From positions 1-5,992 of the forward strand of contig JAJSAA010000195.1 in assembly GCA_024274995.1 (NCBI GenBank): a DNA stretch of 5,992 nt, in the 5' to 3' direction. The DNA is from Deltaproteobacteria bacterium. GTDB lineage: Bacteria; Desulfobacterota; Desulfobulbia; Desulfobulbales; VMSU01. Below the pieces are notes generated by a model. That model had not been told where the DNA came from, did no database searches, and worked only from the letters and a program-made list of their open reading frames with translations. Position numbers and translations under genes: made by a program. Below, in pieces: positions 1 to 5,343 of the stretch. The number at the start of each line of letters is the position of its first letter. The stretch's first letter is position 1.

Positions 1-652
1 CCTTGATGGCCATGGCGACAATAGATTCCCAGTTCACCGAGGAATCCATTTCCATCCTGGTAGTCTCAAGATCAGCAAGACGGCAGAGGAGATGAAAATC
101 GGTCTTGAATCGCAGCGCCCAATCCTGCCAGTGAGCGGCGCTGATCCCCATGGCGATAACCCAAGGCTTGTTATTACGGGATAGAAGCTCAGCGGCCAGA
201 GATGGCGGGACACCGGAATCATCAATAACAACAATCCCGGTATTACCGCCCATAACCGCCTCGTGCTTTGCTAATTCAAGCTGATTACATTCTGGAATGC
301 GCCCCTCGGGGGGCAGGATCTGCTGGAACATGAACCAGCCATGTCCCGTACCCTTATCAACAGCCCGCTGACGGAATATCTGATAAATCTCCTTGGGCTC
401 CCCATAGCTGACGGCATTAATCACCGGGCTTTTTGCAAGTGAAGCTATATAACCGGATAACCAGGCCCGGCATTGTTCAAGGCGGCCCTTCTCGACCTTC
501 ACCGGCCCGGCCAGAAGTTCAATAAAATCGCCAGGATTATAGCCATAGGCCGGCAGACTGCCCTCGGCCAGGAGACTGACCTCCTTGATGGGCAAATTGA
601 TAATCCTGACCTTGGAGCCAATGAGGAGTAATTGTGAGCTGTTATCAGACAT
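1..652 (-). CDS. Unassigned protein, N-terminal part (truncated by window edge)
   Basis: An open frame begins with ATG at 652-650 and runs without a stop off the left edge, giving 217 codons plus one base. A purine-rich GGGGGAA stretch six bases upstream of the ATG can serve as ribosome binding site. The translation starts MSDNSSQLLLIGSKVRI and contains GTGHGWFMFQQ near residues 101-111, GGNTGIVVIDDSG at about 135-147, KPWVIAMGISAAHW at about 162-175 and DLETTRMEMDSSVNWES at about 194-210. It shows no signal peptide or membrane segment. The alternation of hydrophobic strands (GIVVIDD, WVIAMGI, FHLLCRLADL) suggests a soluble alpha/beta fold. I have a weak impression of a kinase-like or nucleotide-binding protein, but no motif proves it, so I give no function. 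Its composition resembles glyS rather than the AT-rich genes beside it. It lies 70 bases after the SecB-like gene. Confidence 0.75.
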   Translation of the reverse strand, partial: MSDNSSQLLLIGSKVRIINLPIKEVSLLAEGSLPAYGYNPGDFIELLAGPVKVEKGRLEQCRAWLSGYIASLAKSPVINAVSYGEPKEIYQIFRQRAVDKGTGHGWFMFQQILPPEGRIPECNQLELAKHEAVMGGNTGIVVIDDSGVPPSLAAELLSRNNKPWVIAMGISAAHWQDWALRFKTDFHLLCRLADLETTRMEMDSSVNWESIVAMAIK

Positions 653-692
653 AATATTCCCCCGCCGTAAATGTTAGTAAGCGCTCCATGAA

Positions 693-716
693 CGTCCTGC
701 TGCACACTTAAGGACG
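693..716. repeat. 6-bp inverted repeat in the gap after the SecB-like gene
   Basis: The arms CGTCCT (693-698) and AGGACG (711-716) are perfect inverted copies separated by 12 bases. They lie in the 70-base gap between the chaperone stop codon and the start of the leftmost gene. On the minus strand no T-run follows, so this is not a typical intrinsic terminator. It could be a weak hairpin at the cassette boundary or chance. Confidence 0.3.
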
Positions 717-722
717 GCACGA

Positions 723-1142
723 TTATTTTCGCAACTTGTTCTTTTGTGACTCTTCTGGTTTTAAAAAAGAAATTGAAGGCAACATTACCGCCCCCCAAGG
801 TCCTCGTGAAGTTATTGTAATAATAAACTCTCTGGCAGCACCATAAATAATTGAGGCACCAGTGATACCAAGAAGTTTGTCAGGATCGGGATAGTTAGGG
901 GCAACTTTAAAAATACCAATAGCTATTAAACTAACTGAATATGGATAGCTGTTTTCTTCGCTTTCCGGTTCAAACGAGATATCAAGGGCAACCTGATAGC
1001 TATCATTTTCTTCATCTCGGTCAACTCCAACTTTCACTTTTACTTCAGGCTCAATACGTTTAGCCTCGGGATCAAACGTTGGGTCTGCTGCTACAGTGAC
1101 TGCTGGGAAGAAATATGAAATTATTTCTAATGGAGATTTCAT
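723..1142 (-). CDS. SecB-like chaperone of a toxin-antitoxin-chaperone (TAC) module
   Basis: This 139-residue cytoplasmic protein belongs to the SecB family. The clearest match is the C-terminal half: KLLGITGASIIYGAAREFI at about 89-107, followed by TSRGPWGAVMLPSISF at about 111-126. These line up with the SecB pattern in which a YAREC-like helix is followed by (V/T)-(S/T)-RG-(aromatic) and LxPVNF. The N-terminal half has alternating strands (EVKVKVGV, YQVALDISFEPE) as in the SecB beta sheet. General SecB proteins are usually 150-165 residues, so this one is slightly short. Its ATG overlaps the antitoxin stop in an ATGA junction, which implies translational coupling. In TAC systems such a SecB homologue binds the C-terminal tail of the antitoxin, protects it from aggregation and proteolysis, and so helps neutralise the toxin. 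That role is inferred from gene order plus family; replacing housekeeping SecB in export is possible but less likely here. Confidence 0.85.
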   Translation of the reverse strand: MKSPLEIISYFFPAVTVAADPTFDPEAKRIEPEVKVKVGVDRDEENDSYQVALDISFEPESEENSYPYSVSLIAIGIFKVAPNYPDPDKLLGITGASIIYGAAREFIITITSRGPWGAVMLPSISFLKPEESQKNKLRK

Positions 1143-1561
1143 GAAGCGACACTCTCACCTATTTCAGATTGATAATCAACAGCATGTAAGTCAGTAATAA
1201 TTTCACGGCTCGTCGCTTGTCCCCATTTAGAACGTAACACTGACTTATTCTTTCCAACTGCCCTGAACCATGTAAGATTTTTCTCTTCACTTGGTGTGAC
1301 GTGAAGAGAAAGGTTCCCGCTTAAAGCCCTGGTCAATTTAACCATTGTTTGTATGGTGAAGTTAGCGTTTCCTTTAAATACTTTTGTAATATATGCTTGG
1401 GATTTACCTGTTATTTCAGCAAAATCTTTTTTCGATAACCCTCTCTGTCTCATAAGTTGATAAAGTTCAACGGAAAACTCTGTAATGGCCTTTTCAGACC
1501 AATAAGAATCACGTCTTTCAATGTCGGCAAATAAATCACGAAAGCTATTATATTTTTTCAT
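1139..1561 (-). CDS. higA: HigA-type antitoxin, Xre HTH with C-terminal chaperone-dependent tail
   Basis: A 140-residue DNA-binding antitoxin. Residues about 34-82 form an Xre/Cro-type helix-turn-helix (LMRQRGLSKKDFAEITGKS then QAYITKVFKGNANFTIQTM). The recognition helix is in SQAYITKVFKG, and the NFTIQTMVKLTRAL segment is typical of HigA-like proteins. Residues about 1-30 form an N-terminal helical arm rich in charged residues. Residues about 91-140 are an extension beyond the HTH core containing WFRAVG, SKWGQ and VDYQSEIG. In known TAC antitoxins the equivalent tail is the chaperone addiction (ChAD) region that SecB binds and that makes the antitoxin unstable alone; I infer the same here. 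It should bind and inhibit the upstream-encoded HigB-like toxin and repress the operon through the palindrome at 1997-2012. The ATG at 1561 is supported by a consensus Shine-Dalgarno. The stop overlaps the SecB-like start by ATGA. Confidence 0.88.
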   Translation of the reverse strand: MKKYNSFRDLFADIERRDSYWSEKAITEFSVELYQLMRQRGLSKKDFAEITGKSQAYITKVFKGNANFTIQTMVKLTRALSGNLSLHVTPSEEKNLTWFRAVGKNKSVLRSKWGQATSREIITDLHAVDYQSEIGESVAS

Positions 1562-1570
1562 TGTTTCCTG

Positions 1571-1577
1571 CCTCCTT
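1571..1577 (-). promoter_or_regulatory. Strong Shine-Dalgarno of the antitoxin gene
   Basis: On the minus strand AAGGAGG ends nine bases before the antitoxin ATG, and a second AGGA lies closer. The first two bases overlap the TAA stop of the toxin gene (TTAAGGAGG). Ribosomes finishing the toxin would be placed directly on the antitoxin start. It is much stronger than any such site before the toxin, which favours antitoxin excess. Confidence 0.75.
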
Positions 1578-1992
1578 AACCATAAATAATTTCTATTTGG
1601 TTATTTCCCTGGGCTTTTATATATGCTTTTTTTAGAGCAATGGCTTTTTGGGCTTCTTTCTTCGGAGTTTTACGGCTTTTTTTTATAAAACTGTGGCTGC
1701 AAATAATCATCCTCCTTTCAGCTTTTGAGTAAAACCAAAGGAGCCTTAAATCACCAGCTACAAATTCATAAATTTTTTCGTTTTTATGGACATAATGAGA
1801 GATACTATCATCGAAAATTTTAGGCCCTTGTATATTGTTACTCGCTGAAACTATAAGAGTTATTAATTTTTCACTGTATTTTTGATACTTGGCATCTATA
1901 TTGCCAAGAAAATCGAGAAGTTCGCAATTTTCATGTTTGTCACAAAATGCGTAAAACTTCCATATATTCTCTTTTATCGGAACAAGCTTCAA
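1576..1992 (-). CDS. higB: HigB/RelE-like toxin (Gp49 family), first gene of the TAC operon
   Basis: A 138-residue basic protein of the phage-derived Gp49-like/HigB group of the RelE toxin superfamily, whose members cleave mRNA, usually on the ribosome. Recognisable family features, in order, are IWKFYAFCD at about 10-18 (first strand), IYEFVAGDLRLLWFYSKAE at about 74-92 (strands carrying a conserved arginine in a DLR-L-F pattern), ICSHSFIKKSRKTPKKE at about 97-113 (the FxKKxxKTP motif that is the hallmark of the family) and a C-terminal lysine-rich helix ending in AYIKAQ. Catalytic candidates are R83 and the lysines and arginine at 104-108, judged by family pattern. The start must be TTG at 1992-1990, because an in-frame TGA lies directly before it and no ATG or GTG follows in the conserved N-terminus. 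The next gene is its HTH antitoxin, 14 bases downstream. Its AT-rich codon use is unlike glyS. Confidence 0.87.
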   Translation of the reverse strand: MKLVPIKENIWKFYAFCDKHENCELLDFLGNIDAKYQKYSEKLITLIVSASNNIQGPKIFDDSISHYVHKNEKIYEFVAGDLRLLWFYSKAERRMIICSHSFIKKSRKTPKKEAQKAIALKKAYIKAQGNNQIEIIYG

Positions 1993-1996
1993 TCAT

Positions 1997-2012
1997 TTAA
2001 CCTATAGGTTAA
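1997..2012. promoter_or_regulatory. Perfect 16-bp palindrome, probable antitoxin operator
   Basis: TTAACCTATAGGTTAA reads the same on both strands. It lies four bases upstream of the toxin TTG start, touches the end of the proposed -10 box, and covers the expected transcription start. Its position and symmetry fit a dimeric HTH antitoxin repressing its own operon. The minus-strand half also supplies AGG (2003-2001), eight bases before the TTG, so the same bases may act as the weak toxin ribosome binding site. Confidence 0.7.
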
Positions 2013-2040
2013 TTATTATCCAGCAAAATTTCAAAGTCAA
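2012..2040 (-). promoter_or_regulatory. Sigma70-like promoter of the TAC operon
   Basis: On the minus strand TTGACT (2040-2035) resembles a -35 box and AATAAT (2017-2012) a -10 box, separated by 17 bases. The expected start of transcription is near 2005, within the palindrome, leaving a leader of only about 13 bases before the toxin TTG. A GATAAT at 2020-2015 is an alternative -10 but gives a 14-base spacer. The promoter lies in the 94-base gap after glyS. Confidence 0.6.
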
Positions 2041-2068
2041 ACAGTATATATTTTTATAATAAATTTAT

Positions 2069-2085
2069 TCGGGTGGGAAACCCAA
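2069..2085 (-). terminator. Weak hairpin just after glyS, possible terminator
   Basis: Starting two bases past the glyS stop, the minus strand reads TTGGGT-TTCCC-ACCCGA, which can form a six-pair stem with one G-T wobble and a five-base loop. AT-rich sequence (AATAAATTTATTATAAAAAT) follows rather than a clean T-run. It could give partial termination of glyS transcription before the TAC promoter, but the stem is short. Confidence 0.3.
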
Positions 2086-2086
2086 C

Positions 2087-4171
2087 TTAAGATTTATCGA
2101 CCGCCGCGGTCATCTTGGAGAAATCACCCACCCGCAAAAAAAGTTCGGCAATAGCTGTCAACAGGTCGAGACGGTTATTACGGACGGCGGAATTATCGGT
2201 CATCACCATGACTTTATCAAAAAACACGTCCACTGGCTCCTTCATCTTGAGAATAATATTTATGGCCTCGGTGTATTTTTGATCCTGTAAAAAAGGCGAG
2301 GCCAGAGCGCTTACCTCTTGCAGACTACGATATAAATCTTCCTCCGCCACCATCTCAAAGAGTTCAAAATTTACCTCTGCCGCCTCGTGGCCCTTAATAA
2401 TATTCATGACCCGCTTAAAAGAACCAGCCAGGAGCGCGAAGCTGTCCTCACGGCTGATGGCAATCAGCGCCTCCAGGCGGCATCGGCAGTCAACAATATC
2501 CGTAAACGATACCGAGACTACGGCCTCAACGGCCTCCGCTGCCCGGCCCTGGCGGATCTGATCGTTCACAAAACGGCCCTTGATAAAATCAAGAGCCTGA
2601 GCCTGGGCCTCGGCCGGTTCAACCGTTAATTTATCGCCGTAAAGCTGCAGGGCCTCGTTCAGACAGTCAATAAGGGGCAGTGATAGATTGCGCTGCAGGA
2701 TAATATGAATAAGCCCCAGGGCCTGACGACGAAGGCCAAAGGGGTCAGCGGTACCTGAAGGCCGCTGGCCAATCCCAAAACAGCCGGCCAGGGTATCGAG
2801 ACGGTCAGCCATGCTCACTACAGCCCCGGCCAGACTGCCGGGCAGAGGGCTGCCGGCCCGTACCGGCATATAATGCTCGGCAATGGCCTGGGCCGTCTCG
2901 GCTGATTCACCATCCAGAAGAGCGTAATCACGACCCATGAGCCCTTGCAGGCTGGGGAACTCATTAACCATCTCGGTGATAAGGTCGGCCTTGGCCAGCC
3001 AAGCGGCCCGTGAGACGGTCTGGGTAAGTTCAGGGGATATAACAGCAGCTATCTTCTCGGCCAGGGCCTGGACACGGACAGTCTTCTCCCGCATGGTACC
3101 CAATTGGGCCTGAAATATGATGCCGTCAAGATCAGCAACCCGCTCCTCAAGTTTACGGCGCTGATCCTCCCGAAAGAAGAAAAGGCCATCCTCAAGACGG
3201 GCTCTGAGTACCCGTTGATGGCCCTCGGCCCCCACGACGGCGTCTTTTACCTTGGTATTATTGACGGCGACAAAATCAGCCAGTAGCCGGCCGTTATCAT
3301 CGACAATGGCAAAATATTTCTGATGCTCACGCATTGAGGTAATGAGGGCATCCTTGGGAAGTTCAAGAAATTTCTCATCAAAGGTACCGCAAATGGCGTG
3401 GGGTAACTCCACGAGATTGGCCACCGTTTCCATTAATTCGGCATCCGGCAATATCGTACCGCCTGATCCCTGGGCAGCCCTGGTTATTTCTTTTAGAACC
3501 GCTGCCTTGCGTTCCTCGGGGTCAGCGAGAACATAATGTTCCCTAAGAGCCGCTATATATTGGTCATAATCAGTAACCTCAATGGCCTGAGGCGCCATAA
3601 AACGATGCCCATAAGTCAGAGCCCTGGTGTCACCGGCACCCTCCACCGTACAGGGCACCACCTCACCATCATAGAGGGCCATAAGCCATTGAATGGGCCG
3701 GGCGAAGGTAGTGCGGCCTGCCCCCCAGCGCATTGACTTGGGGAAAGAGATTGATTTTATAAGTTCAGGCAGCAGACTGCTGAGTAATTCCCTTGTTGCC
3801 CGGCCCCGGCGTTCCTGACGAATCATCAGATACTCGCCCTTGACGGTATTAATAATCTGAATATCACTCAGGGAGGCCCCGCGTGATTTAACAAAGCCCA
3901 GTGCCGCCTTGGTCGGCTGCCCCTCGGCATCAAAAGCGGCCTTTTTGGGCGGCCCGGTAATTTCTTCTGTTTTGTCCGGCTGCCTGGGGGCCAGATCATC
4001 AACACTTATGGTCAAACGACGGGGAGTAACCGCTCCTTTAATCTCACCATGCGAGAGTTCCAGTTCCGACAGGGCGGCAGCAAAATTTTCCCGCAGACTG
4101 CGTAAGGCCGGCAGAAGATAGCCGGCCGGAATTTCTTCACTGCCAATTTCAAAGATAAATTGATTTTTCAT
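2087..4171 (-). CDS. glyS: Glycyl-tRNA synthetase beta subunit
   Basis: The 694-residue product matches the usual length of about 690 for GlyS, the large subunit of the bacterial alpha2beta2 enzyme that charges tRNA-Gly with glycine in the cytoplasm. GlyQ (alpha) carries the class II catalytic core, while GlyS binds the tRNA. Family landmarks are FIFEIGSEEIPAGYL at 5-19, TPRRL at 49-53, SMRWG at 146-150 with FARPIQWLMAL at 156-166, YGHRF at 187-191, MREHQKYF at 280-287, and VLRARLEDGLFFF at 321-333. They continue with the HD-like region LGTMREKTVR (357-366) and AWLAKADLITEMVNEFPSLQG (390-410), AEHYMPVRAGSPLP at 431-444, and ADPFGLRRQALG at 475-486. The last part, about 580-690, is the DALR-type anticodon-binding domain, with KEPVDVFFDKVMVM near 644-657. 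The ATG at 4171 gives the canonical N-terminus, although no clear Shine-Dalgarno precedes it (AT-rich ATATAAATAATT). No frameshift is seen. glyQ, usually adjacent, is not in the window. Confidence 0.97.
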   Translation of the reverse strand: MKNQFIFEIGSEEIPAGYLLPALRSLRENFAAALSELELSHGEIKGAVTPRRLTISVDDLAPRQPDKTEEITGPPKKAAFDAEGQPTKAALGFVKSRGASLSDIQIINTVKGEYLMIRQERRGRATRELLSSLLPELIKSISFPKSMRWGAGRTTFARPIQWLMALYDGEVVPCTVEGAGDTRALTYGHRFMAPQAIEVTDYDQYIAALREHYVLADPEERKAAVLKEITRAAQGSGGTILPDAELMETVANLVELPHAICGTFDEKFLELPKDALITSMREHQKYFAIVDDNGRLLADFVAVNNTKVKDAVVGAEGHQRVLRARLEDGLFFFREDQRRKLEERVADLDGIIFQAQLGTMREKTVRVQALAEKIAAVISPELTQTVSRAAWLAKADLITEMVNEFPSLQGLMGRDYALLDGESAETAQAIAEHYMPVRAGSPLPGSLAGAVVSMADRLDTLAGCFGIGQRPSGTADPFGLRRQALGLIHIILQRNLSLPLIDCLNEALQLYGDKLTVEPAEAQAQALDFIKGRFVNDQIRQGRAAEAVEAVVSVSFTDIVDCRCRLEALIAISREDSFALLAGSFKRVMNIIKGHEAAEVNFELFEMVAEEDLYRSLQEVSALASPFLQDQKYTEAINIILKMKEPVDVFFDKVMVMTDNSAVRNNRLDLLTAIAELFLRVGDFSKMTAAVDKS

Positions 4172-4235
4172 AATTATTTATATGGTTAATTGGTAACTAT
4201 TCAGATGTACGACAATTTAAGGGAGGTACGCGATC

Positions 4236-4991
4236 CTAAGCACTGGCTGGCGAGACCGGCCGCGCGAAACCAGCCTCTAATTCCGCGAAGGTATTACCGC
4301 CGGGGGCATAATTCTTAATATTCACCTTAAAGCCGCGAATATCCTGATGATCCCGCAATTTCCGGCCCAGATTTCTGGTCAGCCCCTCAACGCTCAATTC
4401 CTCCTGCCTCCCGGCCTGCTCCGGCCAGCCAAGGTTATGACAGGTAACCGACTCAATCAAGCGAATTAAGTCCTCAATCCAGACAAAACGCCGAAAACGG
4501 AATTGTACAGTAGCCACCCCCCAGTTGCCAAGGGATTTCGGCAGCCCGGCCGCGGCCGGAGCCGGGCTGGGCGCGGCAATAGGCACCCGCAGTTCCATAA
4601 TAAGGTCATCAGTGTCGTGCAGAGAGCCATGCATACGGCAGATATACTCCACTACCGCCGCCTGGCCATCCTGATTCTTTTTCAGGAAATAGGGGAATTC
4701 AATCTCGATATGAGCGGCCTGGGCCTGCAGCTTATCCTTCATGCCGCTCAAAATGGTATGAAAATTCTTTAAATTGATAGCACCGTGTACCCGGTTTAAA
4801 ATCTCCACAAACCGGCTCATGTGGGTACCCTTGAAGTGATGAGGCAAATTAACGTACATATTGACCGTGGCCACGGTCTTCTGGGTGGTATTTTCCTTAT
4901 CCAGAACCGTAATGGGGTAGGAAATATGTTTCACCCCGACTTTCTTGATATTAATCTTACGAAAATCAGGCAGGTTCTGAATATCTTTCAT
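4236..4991 (-). CDS. folE2-like: FolE2/MptA-family protein lacking the GTP cyclohydrolase active-site motifs
   Basis: The 251-residue product begins MKDIQNLPDFRKINIKKVGV, then HISYPITVLD and NMYVNLPHHFKGTHMSRFVEIL (about 44-65), the signature of GTP cyclohydrolase type IB (FolE2), which makes 7,8-dihydroneopterin triphosphate for folate or queuosine synthesis. FVWIEDLIRLIE at about 169-180 also matches the family. The functional C-terminal motifs are gone, however. Where FolE2 has VPxTxLCPCSK, with its essential cysteine, this protein has VPIAAPSPAPAAAGLPKS (136-153). The AHNQRS histidine is replaced by GNWGVAT. The segment KRxDEKxVTExAYxNPxFVED is absent, and the ESIHxHxAFA histidines are replaced by NYAPGGNTFAELEA (227-240). 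A conventional cyclohydrolase role is therefore unlikely. I prefer the ATG at 4991, which gives the family-like N-terminus one base after the response regulator stop; a TTG at 5000 would add three residues and overlap it by eight bases. A 64-base gap separates it from glyS. Confidence 0.85.
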   Translation of the reverse strand: MKDIQNLPDFRKINIKKVGVKHISYPITVLDKENTTQKTVATVNMYVNLPHHFKGTHMSRFVEILNRVHGAINLKNFHTILSGMKDKLQAQAAHIEIEFPYFLKKNQDGQAAVVEYICRMHGSLHDTDDLIMELRVPIAAPSPAPAAAGLPKSLGNWGVATVQFRFRRFVWIEDLIRLIESVTCHNLGWPEQAGRQEELSVEGLTRNLGRKLRDHQDIRGFKVNIKNYAPGGNTFAELEAGFARPVSPASA

Positions 4992-4992
4992 C

Positions 4993-5343
4993 TCAGCCAA
5001 GATGCCTTTTCACCGCGGCCTTTAAGTTGTCAAGATTGGCAGATTTAACCAGATATTCATCTGAGGCCCAAGAGGATATATCCTGTTTGAACTCCTCATA
5101 GGCGGAGCAGAGAATAACCGGCAGGGCGGGATTTAATTCCTTAATCTGGCGCAAGGTCTCCAAGCCGTTCATGCCGGGCATATTGATATCAAGAATAATT
5201 AGATCAAGGCTTAATTCTCTAAGCTTTTCCAGGGCCTCCTCACCTGAATATGCTGAATAGACCTCATAGCCCTCTTCTTCGAGTTCATCACGATAAAGGA
5301 GATGAATAGACTCCTCATCATCAACAAGCAAAATTTTTTTCAT
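4993..5343 (-). CDS. Single-domain response regulator (receiver only, CheY-like)
   Basis: The 116-residue protein is one complete receiver domain with no output domain, acting in the cytoplasm as a phospho-signal relay. All key residues are visible: the acidic pocket D8-D9 in ILLVDDEE, phosphoacceptor D52 in LIILDINMPGMNG, S80 in VILCSAYEE, the switch aromatic Y97 and the conserved lysine K100 in EYLVKSANL. It should be phosphorylated by a histidine kinase encoded elsewhere, and its output must come through protein contact. The ATG at 5343 overlaps the galT stop (ATGA) and has a strong ribosome site (5351-5358). The stop lies one base before the preferred start of the FolE2-like gene. The tight packing suggests co-expression with galT and the FolE2-like gene, but nothing shows what signal it serves. 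Confidence 0.92.
   Translation of the reverse strand: MKKILLVDDEESIHLLYRDELEEEGYEVYSAYSGEEALEKLRELSLDLIILDINMPGMNGLETLRQIKELNPALPVILCSAYEEFKQDISSWASDEYLVKSANLDNLKAAVKRHLG

Noticed and set aside
693..716. Intrinsic terminator after the SecB-like gene
   Set aside because: The six-base inverted repeat has a 12-base loop and no T-run after it, so I list it only as a repeat.
34..798. Minus-strand frames 34-234 and 499-798
   Set aside because: The first is in a different frame inside the 1-652 gene, which has an unbroken frame. The second crosses from the chaperone gene into the leftmost gene out of frame with both.
723..1142. Housekeeping SecB for protein export
   Set aside because: The gene is coupled to a toxin-antitoxin pair, is AT-rich like them and is shorter than standard SecB; a TAC chaperone is the simpler reading.
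1940..1996. Frameshift at the toxin start (ATG at 1996 as the original start, later broken)
   Set aside because: The conserved part of the toxin begins around residue 10 and is fully contained in the TTG frame, so no repair is needed. The overlapping ATG is reported as a possible regulatory feature instead.
2387..4121. Several plus-strand open frames of 60-80 codons (2387-2629, 3104-3286, 3342-3536, 3536-3736, 3909-4121) opposite glyS
   Set aside because: They lie entirely antisense to a well-supported glyS, show no family motifs, and have the low-complexity look of shadow frames in GC-rich coding DNA.
4172..4235. Promoter or leader structure before glyS
   Set aside because: The gap has a TATAAAT-like stretch but no properly spaced -35 box and no clear hairpin or T-box-like structure; it is only 64 bases long.
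4503..5048. Plus-strand open frames 4503-4772 and 4821-5048
   Set aside because: Antisense to the FolE2-like gene and the end of the response regulator; no recognisable domain and no convincing ribosome site.
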